64,000 bases of DNA, taken from Lolium rigidum. Its lineage: Eukaryota; Streptophyta; Magnoliopsida; Poales; Poaceae. Position 1 is the stretch's first letter. Every line of letters starts with the position of its first letter. Positions 10,591 through 22,337 of the stretch are shown here, in pieces. A model generated the notes under the pieces. That model did no database searches. It worked only from the letters and a program-made list of their open reading frames with translations, and was not told where the DNA came from. The stretch covers positions 33,195,047 through 33,259,046 of the forward strand of contig NC_061510.1 of NCBI RefSeq assembly GCF_022539505.1. Reading direction: 5' to 3'. The position numbers and the translations under genes were made by a program.

Positions 10591-11248
10591 TCTTTCTTTT
10601 CTTGGATTTTTTGAGCCCATGATTTCTGGCTACTTCCTTTTTTTTTGGAAACGTTGAGAACGCTGCTGCAAAATAGGACCCGCATGCCATCCTCTATGTA
10701 CAATAATTTTTTTTCTTGGATTATTTTTGGCTCCTGATATTTGGTCACTTGCATTTTTCTTTTGATCTCATGCCGTCTTTGAAACGTTCAGACCGTTGCT
10801 GCAAAATGGGACCCGCATGTCATCCTCTATGTACAATAAAAATTACTTTTCTTGGATTATTATTTTTGGCCCCTGATATTTGGTCACTTGTATTTTTCTT
10901 TCGATCTCATGCCATGTTTGAAACGTTGAGGAACCTGCGGGCTCATGGGACCCGCATGTCATCCTCTATGTACTATAAAAGTTCATTTTCTTGGGTTTTT
11001 TTCACCCTCCGATTTTTTGCTATTTCCTTTTTCTTTTGATCCCCTGCCGCCTTGGAAAAGTCGAGTAAGCTGCTGCAAAATGGGACCCGCATGTCATCCT
11101 CTATGTACAATCAACTTTCTTTTCGTGGCTACTTTCTTTTTCTTTCTTAATGGATGGCGTCTCCCACCTCCCCTAACGGCTCTGGCGACCACCATGGCGA
11201 TCTTACTCTCTCCTAGATCTGGATCCATCCTTCCATGCAATCTCCACG

Positions 11249-13948
11249 ATGAATCATGCAGATCCCTTTGCTGATGCATCTTCGATTGCCCACCGATTGG
11301 ATTTTTCATATGGTCACTTATTTCGTCATAAGGTTCGTGAGTCTTTCGCTACACCTGTCAACCCTATTTCATCCGAATCTGGTTTTACCTTGGTGGTCTC
11401 ATTTGGTCGGGCAAATTTCCACCTAAATTGTCTCAATGTGAGTCTGGCCCTATCTTCCTGCTTGGGTGCTTCTTATGAAGAACTTAGAGTTTCTGCGATT
11501 CGTGGTAGAGTTTTTGTTTTCGACGTCCGCTCCAAGGTCGTGGGCTTTCGATCCCGAAGAACAGGGAAGTTTTCTTGTAAGGATTTCATATGCTATTTCG
11601 ATCTATGGAGTTACGGAGGACCGAATTGGCGTCGCGAGGAATTGGCTCGGTACCGAGAACAAGAAGATGAATGGACACTTGTCCAAAATAAGGATCACAT
11701 CGGATCTCATCAATTATATGATTCTCATGGCGGAAGATTATTTCCTCGTCATCCTCCCACAAGATCCCACCCGGGAACCCTGCTCCTCGTCTACAATCCC
11801 ATCAAGGTAACCCTCGTGGAAATCCCCCTTTATCTGGTGCAAATTTAATCCCTATTGGAACAAGACAACATCCTCCATCTACGCCTAGATCTTGCCATGA
11901 TCGTGATAATAGGGACGTGCCCATTATAAGCGGGAACCAAAATTCGAATTTGGCCGCTGACAGGCCCAATGTTTCAGCCCATGAGCATAGCCCAGGAACA
12001 CATTGCAATTCCCCTCTGCGCCATTCCGTCTCCTGCATACGATGTCTCGCGCCAGGTCATCTTGTTAAGGATTGTACTAATAAATTCAGGTGTAGATCCT
12101 GCTTTAATTACGGTCATATATCTTTTAAATGCCTGAACAAAAGGAACAAACCTATATCTATCTGGAAAGTGGTTGATATACAAAAACAGAAACAGAGTTT
12201 ATCGGCTGATATATCCTCTGCTTGCTCATCTTCCGAGGAGTCACATAGCATTACACACGTATCTGAAACACCTGACCACGCACGTTCTCCTATCTGCGAC
12301 TGTCCGTCGCCGCCGTTGACGGGTGCAGAGCTCTCATCCATGGCGAACTACGACTGCGACCCCTTCCCGCATGTCCCTGCCGGTATGGTTGCTATCCCAC
12401 CTGGTCCGTTACGTCAGCAGAGAGGATATGTTATTTTGGGAGGAGAATTTCCTATTTTCACGTGATGATCGGGCGATTGCATCTCTCATCCCACGATCCT
12501 GGACAAAACCACTTTGAGCTTATTAGTCGGACCATTAGCCAGCAGATGCAAGATATTGGCATTGAGATTCGTACTATTTCCAAGTGTGCTATGGGATCTG
12601 CTTTGGTTAGATTTGCTACATGTATCGATAGGGATGCAGCCATCAACGTTAGTCCTATTCGGGTGGGTGACGAGCATTCTTAGATTTGTTGCACAAGATA
12701 ATGGTATCAACCGAAGATCTACTTTTCTTACGCATGATGTATGGATCATGATACTGAACTACCCTCTAGAGTGCTGGGATGTTGACACTGTCAGTAGATC
12801 TGTTGTTCCATATGGTCGTTTCCTTGTCTGGAATAAGGATATGTCCAACAGGGCTAGGATTTTGGTTAAGATTCGTGCATATAATGTTGACACCCTTCCT
12901 ATGAGCATTGTTGTGGTCAAGAACCTTACTGAGGATGGCAACTCTGATTCCTGGACTTGCCCTCTAGTCCTGCTCTCCAGAAGAATGATTGGTGCTGCTG
13001 CTGGTGATGAGGATCCCCTACCACCAAATGGAGCTAATCCCCACCCTCTTCCTCTGGTGGATCAGGGTTTCTGGCATGATGATCATATGATGCAGGAGGA
13101 TGTGGGTAACATGGGTGAGGAAAATGCTGTACCTGCTATGGATAATGCTGCACCACCACATGCTGCACCCTGCTGCTGAACTTGCACCACCTACGGCTGA
13201 AAATGTTGCACTCGTCAATGACAATGTTGCCCGGATAAACCCTGCAACACCACCCCTGCATGCCAATCAGCCTGCTGTCGATGAGGAGATCATTGAAATT
13301 ATTCAGTCTGTGGAGCCCATGTCTGCCCTCCGTGGACTCATCTCTAGTATCATTGGTAATGCATCTGAGGTTCTACCCCATCTTGGTGATTCACACATTA
13401 CTGCTGCAAACTGCAAAGTAGTGGAAGCAAATGGACCAAGTGGAAAAATCAGGACCTGTTACCTCCAGATTGATGCAGTGGACAAAGCTGGCATCAGGAA
13501 CAGAGCATCTAGTTCTGTGGAAATAACTGACATATCTGATGACACTGTGCCTGATCTGAATCTTGATATTGAGCAGCCCAGCACCAAACGCATGAAGAAA
13601 GGGAAAGGGAAGCTTATCACTGATGTCTCACAGGTGAGGAGGAGCAATAGGATTGCTGGACTTGCAGTGGGCTACAAGGATGTCAAGAGTGCTGTTCTTG
13701 CTGAGCAGTCTGTGAAACAGAATCAACAAGATGCTTCCACCTCTAAGACTGGCAATAGAGCTGAGGGCAACATTGTGATCAATCTGGCACCACAGTTTGA
13801 AGCTGAGATCATCAACAACCATAGTGCACCTCCCCCACATCTGCCTGCCTCTACTATCCAAGCCATTGGCAAAAACCATTGCAAGATGCCATCTGAGATG
13901 GTATCTGATGCAGCTTTGAACTATGACAGTTCAAATGATAGTGTGTAA
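11249..13948 (+). pseudogene. LINE ORF1 (nucleic-acid-binding protein), frameshifted
   Basis: ORF1 can be followed through four reading frames: 11249-11848, 11917-12465, 12462-12683, then 12514-frame to 13179, and 13100-13948. The first part begins MNHADPFADASS. The second carries a CCHC-type knuckle cluster (CIRCLAPGHLVKDC, then CRSCFNYGHISFKC). A third part (HFELISRTISQQ, WIMILNYPLECWD) resembles the DUF4283-like domain of plant LINE ORF1 proteins. The 3' third is acidic and low in complexity and contains a basic patch (KRMKKGKGK). In intact LINEs this protein binds the element RNA. At least four frame breaks make this copy non-functional. Confidence 0.7.
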
Positions 13949-14299
13949 CCATATCATGCACAGGGCCTGGAGCATGCCCATAATTTGCTTCTTTATCCCT
14001 AGTTTCCCTCAGCAGTTATTTCCCAAAGAACTTTGTTGCTTGTATTCCTTTCATGTGTGCTTTGTAAGAATATTTATTTGTTTACCGGACTTTATGTGTG
14101 GAGGTCAGCGAGAGTTCCTTATCTCGTCGGTATTTTGGTTCTATATGTGCTTGTGTCTATCCGTTACATATCATGATCCAGTTATACTGGTCCTATTTGA
14201 GGATATTCTCTTGGCTAGCTGATACGTTTCTTCGTGAATATCACTCATGACGAAGTATATTACATATACTCCTAAGTACTCTATCTTCCATAGTTTATC
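13949..14299 (+). other. LINE inter-ORF spacer
   Basis: AT-rich sequence between the two LINE ORFs, with no motif of its own. Plant L1-type elements commonly have such a spacer. Confidence 0.6.
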
Positions 14300-17200
14300 A
14301 TGAATAGATACGGATCATGGAACATTACGGATTGGAATATTAGAGGTATTAATTCACGGGACAGATGGGATGATTTAGCTAATAAAATCGGTGAAAGCAA
14401 TTGTAATATTATACGCTTACAGGAGACAAAAAGAGAGAGTTTTGACAATGCTTATATCAGAAAATTCTGCCCAAGAAAATTTAATATGTTTGCATACCAC
14501 CCATCTGTTGGGAATTCAGGGGGTATTATTACTATATGGAATGGTAATGCACTTACTGGTAATGTCATTAGTTCCTCTAGCTATCAAGTTACTGTGGAAT
14601 TTACTTGTAATATTTCTGGGGAAAAATGGTATATCACAAATATATATGCCTCTTGCCATGCTGAGGGAAGGAATGAGTTTATTCACTGGATGAATAATCT
14701 AGACTCATCGATCTATGATTTGTGGATGCTTGTTGGGGATTTCAATATGATTAGGTCCAATTCTGACAGAAACAGACCTGGAGGAAATTCTAATTCTATG
14801 TTGGCTTTCAATGATATTATTCAAGCACATGATCTAGAAGAAATTCCCCTGAAAGGTAGGCAATATACTTGGAGCAACATGCAAAATACCCCTCGTTAGA
14901 GAAGCTAGACTGGATATTTACCTCCTCTATGTGGACTATCACATTCCCAAATACAATGGCCTATCCTATGGCTAGGCTAGGATCGAATCATGTTCCTATT
15001 CTCATTGAAATTGGATCAGTTATTCCCAAGGCACAAATTTTTAGATTTGAAGAATATTGGCTAGATTTTGATGGATTGGATGAGGTGGTGCAGAATAACT
15101 GGAAAAATGTGGGAGTATACAAAAATACTGCCCAAGACATTACCGCCAGATTTAAATCCCTTAGGCATGGCATTAAAAAATGGAGTAGAAATCTATCACA
15201 GCTGTCTATTATCATACATAATTGCAGCTATGTGCTTGCACTTCTGGATGGGTTGGAAGAGCAAAGACCTCTATCTAATATAGAAAAAAAATTCAGACTT
15301 GCTCTCAAGACACACCAACAAAATCTTCTAGAAGCCAAGAGATTGTATTGGAGGAAGAGAGCAAATATCAGATGGGCCAAGCTTGGTGATGAAAATACAA
15401 AAATTTTCCATGCTATTGCTACAAGGAATTACAGGCATAATTATATATCTCAACTCATCACTGAGGATGGAAGATCTCTTAATGAGCATGGGCAGAAAGC
15501 AGCACACTTGTGGAATTCTTTTAAAGAGAGGCTTGGTAAATCTGTGAATACACATATGATGTTTGATCTTAATGACATTGTCAATAGACATGATCTGTCA
15601 AGCTTAGACTTTCCTTTCACTACAGAGGAGATTGATGATGTGATCAAGCATATGCCAAATGATAAAGTGCCTGGCCCAGATGGATTCAATGGAAAATTCA
15701 TAAAGAAGTATTGGAATATTATTAAGCCACAATTTTATGATCTACTGCAGAAATTCTATGAGGGAAATATTAATTTAGAAAGTCTGAATACTGCATTCAT
15801 TGTATTAATCCCAAAAAAGCCAAGCCCTGAATCTGCATCAGATTATAGACCTATCTCATTGGTGAGTATGGCACTCAAGATTATTACCAAGATCATAGCT
15901 AATAGAGTGCAGAAGGTTATCATTCCTATTTTGCACCAAAATCAGTATGGATTTATTAGGAACAAAACCATTCAAGATTTCCTATCATGGGCTTTTGAAT
16001 ATCTGCACATATGTCATAAATCTAAGAAGGAGATTGTTATATTGAAGCTTGATTTTGAAAAAGCATTTGATACAGTTGAATACTCTGCCATTCTATCTAT
16101 GCTAAGACACCTGGGATTCAGTGAAAAATTTATAGGTCTGGATTAATTGTATTCTGTCTATCGCATCCACATCTGTTATACTCAATGGTGTGCCAGGAAA
16201 GAATATAATCTGTAAAAGAGGTGTCAGACAAGGTGATCCTTTGTCTCCACTGCTCTTTGTGGTCACTGCGGAATTATTGCAAATTATCATTAATTATGCC
16301 TGGCAGGAGGGAATTCTTCATTTACCTATCAACAATTCTTATGGGCAAGACTACCCAATATTGCAGGTATGTCGATGACACACTTATTATTGTTCCTGCT
16401 GATATGGAACAACTTGATAATCTCAAAGATATTTTGTCCAACTTTACTATATCTACTGGCTTGAAAATTAATTACCAGAAGTCCTCCATGATACCAATAA
16501 ATATCACAACTGAAAGATGTCAACTATTAGCAAATCATTTTGGCTGCAAGAGGGAATCTCTTCCTTTCACCTATCTGGGGCTCCCGATGGGAACCACTAG
16601 ACCTAGAGTTGATGATCTTGTTCCCATGATCTGTAAGGTGGATAAAAGATTATCTGGACTATCAAACATGATGTCATACAGTGCTAGGTTAGTGACTATC
16701 AAAGCTGTGATTTCTGCTATGCCAAGCCATGCTATGTGTGCTATCAAAGTTCATAACACAAATTTGGAGCATGTTCAGAAAGTGAGCAGGCGGTTCCTAT
16801 GGCATGGGAAAGAGATTCGGAAACAAGGAAAATGTCTAGTCGGTTGGGATAAGGTATGTCTCCCCAAGAAAGTCTGGAGGACTCGGGAGTGCTAGATCTA
16901 AGGAAACGAGAATAAAGCATTGCAAATAAAGAATTTGTATAAGTTCTACAACAATCGGGACATTCCCTGGGTTAAATTAATTTGGCAAGCATACTACCAA
17001 TATGGAGCTGTCCCAATAGCAAGCACTTCCAGAGGATCTTTACGGTGGCGTGATTGTGTTGCATTAATTCCAGAGTTTAAACAGTTCACCACATGTGCTC
17101 CAGGAAATGGTAAAAGTATAATGCTGTGGGATGATAAATGGCAAGATACCATTTTAAAGCATAAGTTCCCCCATCTCTTTTCCTTCACCAAGAAAAGGAA

Positions 17201-17909
17201 TATTAATATTTTAGATGCATATAATGCTGCTCATGAGAACATCTTTGGTATGTTTAATCTCCCTCTGTCCATGATTGCTGCACAGCAATGTGATGAATTA
17301 TCTCAGGAATTGAACAATTTGCATCTTGATGACTTGTCTGTTAATGACAAATGGAAATTCACGTGGGGAGGAAATAAATACTCTACCCAGAAGGTTTATA
17401 TGGCTTTGGTTAATGCCCCGGTGGCACCAGCTCCTTTTAGGTGGATATGGAAATCAGCATGCTTGCCAAAGCATAAATTTTTCTTCTGGCTCCTCATACA
17501 GGACTGATTGAACACTAAAATGCATATGGTCAAAAAGAATTTCTTTGTGGGCAGCCAATATTGTGTCTTATGCAATGAAGATGCACAGGAAAATATGATG
17601 CACCTATTCTTTCAATGTGACTTCGATCAGAACTTTTGGTGGAGACTTGGGGAGGAATGGAATACCGAACTTGAGGTGATTGATATGATTATGGATACAA
17701 AAAGAAGATCTGTTAACAGTTTCTTTAATGAAGCCATGATAGACGGTTGTTGGAGCATTTGGAACCATAGAAATTCCATTATCTTTGATGGAAAACTAGT
17801 TGACCCGGATAGATGTTTTTCTTTCTTCAGAGAGTCTATTTCTCTTATTAGGCATAGGGTCAGGCCTAGTTTGAGGGAGGGTATGCAAGACTGGCTGGAC
17901 ATTTTATGA
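14300..17909 (+). pseudogene. LINE ORF2 (endonuclease-reverse transcriptase), broken
   Basis: The N-terminal part (14300-14899) is an APE-type endonuclease: WNIRG, LQETK, GDFN, and after a frameshift LDWIF and SNHVPI. The reverse transcriptase follows: GPDGFNGKFIKKYW, FIVLIPKK, YRPISLV, LDFEKAFD, then after another break RQGDPLSPLLF and YVDDTLIIV, the catalytic Y-x-DD. Then come LGLPMG and a thumb region, and at the C-terminus a zf-RVT zinc motif (CVLCNEDAQENMMHLFFQC). Breaks: a frameshift near 14890, TAA at 16144, a frameshift near 16370, stops near 16893 and 16917, and TGA at 17505 where relatives typically have Arg (CGA to TGA). The enzyme cannot be made from this copy. Confidence 0.85.
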
Positions 17910-17998
17910 ACTATCATAGTTCATCCCATGTACATATTCCCTTATTTTTATGAAATATAAATGACACAATGGGAACTTCATCGTTTTTGTGTCAAAAA

Positions 17999-18098
17999 NN
18001 NNNNNNNNNNNNNNNNNNNNNNNNNNNNNNNNNNNNNNNNNNNNNNNNNNNNNNNNNNNNNNNNNNNNNNNNNNNNNNNNNNNNNNNNNNNNNNNNNN
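17999..18098. other. Assembly gap (100 N)
   Basis: Exactly 100 N, the conventional size for a gap of unknown length. It sits just after the LINE's presumed poly(A) start and inside or next to the left-hand copia element. The missing DNA should hold the LINE tail, the far CACTA end and the 5' part of the copia element, together with the outer parts of the older elements. Confidence 0.95.
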
Positions 18099-18336
18099 CA
18101 CACTTCGGATTATGGTACCCAAGGGACACGGACTTTGCTTTGATTGGCTTCACCGACTCCGATTGGGCGGGCGACAAGATTGATAGGAAGTCTACCTCCG
18201 GAGCATGTCACTTTCTTGGAAGATATTTGGTGTGTTGGTCCTCGAAGAAGCAAAATTGTGTCTCCGTCTCCACCGCGGAAGCCGAGTATATTGCCGCGGC
18301 AAGTAGTTGTGCTCAAATCTTATGGATGAGGCAAAC
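18099..18336 (+). pseudogene. Ty1/copia RNase H, N-terminal part
   Basis: The open reading begins LWYPRDTDFALIGFTDSDWA, then DRKSTSGACHFLG, SWSSKKQ-like CWSSKKQNCVSVSTAEAEYI and ends AQILWMRQT at the insertion point. TDSDWAG, RKSTSG and STAEAEY are diagnostic of the copia RNase H at the end of the polyprotein. The reading resumes without loss at 39345. Between the two halves lies the 21-kb Tat element, with CAAAC duplicated on both sides (18332-18336 and 39340-39344). The gap removes everything upstream. Confidence 0.9.
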
Positions 18337-19060
18337 TGTCGTCGTGGTGAACAGACATATGCCATAGGATGGCTTAAGTTGGGGCCGAATGGACGCAAGA
18401 GGATTCGGGGGAGGGTTTGTGATTAGATGGGATGAACTTCCGGATGGTTTCCTCAAGAACTTAGCCAAGGCTAGAGGTTGAAGAAGAAAGACATACGGAA
18501 GAACTCGCTCTAGATCATCTTCTTTATTGATCTCCACAGGTTACAAGTTTCTCAATACATGTGTTCGTCTATGCCTACTCCTCTTCGTCCGTGCCCGTGA
18601 AGAGGGCTGCCCCCTCTCCTTATATAGGGGAGAGGGTGGCTTACAGGGCAAGAAACCCTAATGGCATCTTTGACTAGACAAACTACTTTACAAAGCTACT
18701 TTAATCATAGATGACACCGGGATCTCCTTTAATCGTGGAGGCCGACGTCCTCCGGCTTCTTTGATCGTCATCCTCCTCTTTATCGTCGACCCTTCGTTTA
18801 AAGCCACTTTGCTTAGCTCATCTTTGTCTTCTAGCTCTGGAGAGAATCTTTGACCAGTCCTGCCGACTTGCTCTTCTTTCCGGTAAACCGGTGTCTCCTT
18901 TATCCGGTTCCGGCATACCCCTCTTGGGGATACCGGCTTAGCCTCACTTAGCCAAATTCTTTAACTTCGTGTTCCGGTACGAACATTAAACCGGTATCTT
19001 GATGGCTCAAACCATCCGGTTTGGCATGCCTTTGGCATACCGGGGGTCATCCCCCCAACA
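18337..19060 (-). repeat. 3' LTR of Tat element 1
   Basis: 724 bp, TG...CA ends as read on plus, nearly identical to 38615-39339. On the sense (minus) strand it starts TGTTGGGGGGATGACCCCCG, itself an inverted repeat. The adjacent internal sequence on the sense strand is AGCTTCGGGGACTAA, a plausible polypurine tract for plus-strand priming. Confidence 0.9.
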
Positions 19061-20005
19061 TTAGTCCCCGAAGCTGGTATAGTCTGGCGGATTCTATCCA
19101 GCAGACCATGCCAGGTTCTCACGTCTCTGAATACCGGTTTAATCTATTCGGCGCTGAGCTCAGATCCGGCATCTTTGCCCGGACTTACGTTATCTCTCTT
19201 TGCAAGACATTTTCCGGTATCTTATCCTCCGGCATCTTAGTCATTAAACACTTCCTCGGCGAAGTCGAGAATATCTCGGGCCCAGCGCCTGTCAGTGACA
19301 TGCGCACTGTGACTGACGCGTCAGTGTCAGGGGTCACTTCCTTTCGGCTTCCGCGCGCGTATTAACTGCCTCACAGCGAATCCTGGCCACCGTTCTGGAT
19401 CTGTGTGTACCTCCTTGTGGCCTTCTGTTTTTACGCGTGTATCGCTACGCCATGCGGCGGCCCGTGGAGCGAACCGTCGCGGCCCACGGTCCGAACCACC
19501 GCGGCCCAGCGGTTTTCGGCCCACTTCTCTCTCTTCCTTTATAAGGAAAAACCGCCCCTTCTTCTTCCTCTTCTCGCATTCCCCACTTCTTCGCGCACAG
19601 TGCCCTTGCTCTCTGCGTCTCCGCCGCTCCGTTCATCGTTCGAGCTTCGCCGCCCGGCGAACCTCCGCTAGTGCTCCGCCGGACGCCGCCGAACTTCTCC
19701 GCGTGAAGAACCTCTGCGGCGCTCCTCTCGCGGCCGCGGCATTGGTGCCTTCTCAAGCTCTTCCTCACCTCGCCGCCGACGGACCTCCCTGCCAACCGCA
19801 AGCTCGCCATTCCACCGGCGAGCCACTTCCTCTGCAACTCCACCGCCTCAGGTTAGGCTCAATCTACGTGTAGCCTTCTCTTGCTTGCTTTCCAGATCTT
19901 GAGTTGGTAGTATATTTACTTCTCCTTTTCTTTTGCTTTTCTCTTACTCGTAGATCTTTGCGAGGGGGTAAATCTTGGGATTTGTGTTTCTCTTCATCAA
20001 ATCTC
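19061..20005 (+). promoter_or_regulatory. Putative promoter and 5' leader of antisense gene
   Basis: Between the 3' LTR and the antisense start codon there is a TATA-like CTTTATAAGG at about 19538-19547. A CT-rich, then GC-rich leader follows, with a possible leader intron (donor CTCAG|GTTAGG near 19850; acceptor CTTACTCGTAG before 19953). This is what a plant core promoter and 5' UTR look like. It is positioned to transcribe the plus strand, against the retroelement's own transcript. Inferred from sequence only. Confidence 0.45.
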
Positions 20006-22332
20006 ATGTCGAACGAGGAGTCTTCCTCTACCTCTTCCTCTGCCTCTTCCTCTAGTAGCCGGCATAGCCAATCTTCCGATGGGTTGAGCGCCGATCTTGT
20101 CCAGATGGACATCGATTCCGGTAGCAATCAAGAAACCGGTAGCTCTAGCCAAGCTTCCGGCGTAAATCCCGCCGGTATCACACGCGGGGCCTGGATGGGC
20201 TCCAACGTTAGTCAGTACGAAATCGACTGGCTTTACCGGTCCCGGAGGATTCCGGAGTGAGTTATCTGCCGGCTTCCCGGTGACGAAATTGAACCGGTGC
20301 TTAATCCCGGTGAACATGTTGTTTTTCTCGCTCACTTCGAGCGCGGCTTCGGCCTCCCCGCCTCTGATTTTTTCCGTCAATTCCTTGACTTTTACCGACT
20401 CCAGCCTCACCATCTTCCCGGCAACGCCGTTTTCTACCTCTCTTGCTACGCCACCTTCATGGAGGCTTATATCGGCATTCGTCCCACTCGCGAGACGTTT
20501 GCCCGATTCTTTGCTCTTCGGATTAATTCCGTTCAGGGCAAGGATATCCCTAAACCAAAGCCCCCCGTACAATGCGGGTCTTGCATCATTGGCTCCCGCC
20601 AAGGGAGCCCTTTTTTCAAGTTTACCGGTCTCGAGTCATGCCGGTTATGGCAATGGACCTTCTTTTACGTGAGGAACGATGGCGCCGCAGATCTCATCAA
20701 TCTGCCGCCTTTTAATCCGGCGCCGCCCAGAAAAATCAACTGGAGCTACAACCCGAAGACAGATCATATCGAAACAAACCGGGTGGTGCGCTTCATGAAG
20801 GAGCTGATGAACGACACCAGCATCTGCTCCGATGACATTATCCGCGCCTTCATCTCACGCCGGGTGCTTCCTCTTAAGCGACGCGTTCATAAGATGAGCG
20901 AGATGTACGGTCCGGTGATCCTACCAAGATCACCGGACTTCCTCTCAGCAAAAAGGACGTTGTCCTTAAGGCTAGGCAGATCTGCCAGACTGCCATGCCG
21001 GATGATTGGGAATGGGGCCTCCGGCCCCTCAGTTCTACTAACCCTCCGACCCAAGAAGTAAGAAATTACGCAACTCGGGTCGGTTCACCGGTAACTTTTT
21101 ACTGTGACTAACTCTTTTTTCTTTTGTCTTTAGGCCAAGATCCGCTTCCCCCGCATTGACTCAGACCGGCGAGGCCCTTGCCGGAAGCGTGCTCTTGACA
21201 AGTTCGACCTGGATCCCTTCATCCGTTGGCAGGATCTGAAGATGGGCCGGACTCCCGCCTCGCGCCTCGGCAAATCTCCACCGGAACCGGCCGGTTCGTC
21301 TGACGACCTGACCTTGCTTGAGGTAGCTCTTCTTTTTGATCTCTCATATTCTTCTGTTATTGTTTCTCTGTAGATGTTTCCTCAGCCAACATCAACCCAC
21401 ATGTCCACGAGCACGTCGCTCCCCTGGGGGCCGAGGCAGGCCACGAGTTTGTGGAGAAACTCATGGCCCAAGGCCAGAAGAACAAGGCTCCGGCCTCTGA
21501 TGCCGGTTCGAGCCAGGCCCCCGCCTCCAAACGCTTCCGGACTGAACCCGTAGCAGGGAAGGTCACAGGCATGAGGCGCTACAAGAGCAGGCAGATGCCA
21601 ACCTCTTCTGGGTAAGGCCCCGTTTCTCTGCTTGTTTTGTTTTTACCAAGTTCTTTCCGGTTGCTTTTTTCCAACCCTTTCTTTTTCTCTCTTTCAGCCC
21701 CGCGCTCAAGCTAGGCTCTGCCGGATCCGCCAGGACCTCAACTCCTCCTCCTCACTCAAGCCCGGCACCATCTGGTGCCGGCAACACCTCTGCCTCCCCT
21801 CTGGGAGGCACCGCAAGTTCGGGGCGCGCGGCCCCTACACCGCCAGATCACCACGCAGAGGAGGACCTTGTCTCCCCTCTCGAGAACCAAGACACCGGCG
21901 CCAGCGACATCGGCGCCGGAGAAGAAACTGCCGGGCGGGCGGAACCTCTGGTTCCTCCCGTCCTAGAGAAGAAAAAGAAGAAGAAGACCAAGAAGTCCTC
22001 CCCCTCCAATGCCGCGCCGGAAGCTTCCGCGTCGGCAAGCTCCAACCCGGGTGACGCGCCTGACGCTCCCCCTTCTCCCAGAACTACGCCAACGCCGCCG
22101 CCGGAAGCTCCTCACACCGAGCCAGCCGGCGCCACTTCCACGATGCCGCCGCCCAATACATTGGCGCTCACCAAGGGGAAGGCAACGGCTTCCAGCGCCC
22201 CCTCTGTCAGCCAGCAGCCCTTGGTGCTGCACGTCGGCCGCGCTGCTAGCGCTGCCGGCGAGAAGGCCACCGGCCTGCTTGGACGGATCACCGTGTTCCA
22301 GCGCAGAGGCCAGGAGCTGGGGCACTTGCTGC

Positions 22333-22337
22333 CCTAC
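22333..22337. repeat. Target-site duplication CCTAC, left copy
   Basis: CCTAC lies directly before the TG of the nested element and again at 29114-29118 directly after its CA. The antisense exon reads in frame across the site once the element and one CCTAC are disregarded, so this is the insertion point. Confidence 0.95.

Larger units (their letters stand above)
5500..11125 (+). repeat. ~135-bp tandem array in CACTA, about 40 copies
   Basis: A degenerate unit of about 135 bp recurs from end to end. Its best conserved core is GGGACCCGCATGTCATCCTC, followed by TATGTAC. Other landmarks are a pyrimidine-rich stretch containing TTTCTTTTCTTGG, then TTTGGTCACTTGCC, TTTTTCTTTCGATC and GAAACGTTGAG. 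Core starts include about 5636, 5769, 5908, 6180, 6317, 6449, 6722, 8085, 8220, 8358, 8491, 9161, 9297, 10808, 10945 and 11081. Subterminal repeats are usual in CACTA elements, but this array is unusually long. Confidence 0.85.
5163..11145. mobile_element. CACTA (En/Spm) transposon, one end plus repeat array
   Basis: The element starts with CACTACAAGAAAA, the canonical terminal inverted repeat of grass CACTA elements, preceded by TAA as the possible 3-bp target duplication. About 350 bp of GC-rich subterminal sequence follows, including two CCATGGCCGACGA copies at 5180 and 5224. The rest is a long repeat array. No transposase reading frame is visible. The opposite terminus (TTTTCTTGTAGTG) is not found before the LINE begins near 11146, nor after the N gap, so the element is incomplete in this window. 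The many open frames in this interval are repeat artefacts. Confidence 0.65.
11146..17998 (+). mobile_element. L1-type LINE retrotransposon, decayed
   Basis: The element follows the last CACTA repeat unit and runs to the N gap. It has the plant LINE layout: a GC-rich 5' leader (11146-11248), ORF1 with a CCHC knuckle, a ~350-bp spacer, ORF2 with endonuclease, reverse transcriptase and zf-RVT, and a short 3' UTR ending in TGTCAAAAA, the likely start of the poly(A) tail, right at the gap. The element is almost full length but has several frameshifts and stops in both ORFs. The 5' boundary is estimated from where the CACTA repeat stops. Its target duplication cannot be tested because the far end lies in the gap. 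Confidence 0.8.

Noticed and set aside
5604..11039. Many open frames of 60-115 codons on plus with similar protein sequence
   Set aside because: They are translations of the ~135-bp repeat units; the similarity between frames follows the DNA repeat and there are no splice or start features.
5500..11125. CRISPR-like array of repeats and spacers
   Set aside because: The whole ~135-bp unit is repeated and degenerate, without short exact repeats separating unique spacers, and the DNA is plant nuclear.
19997..20602. 201-residue minus-strand open frame
   Set aside because: It lies exactly opposite exon 1 of the plus-strand gene, has no recognisable motif and is explained by codon composition on the coding strand.
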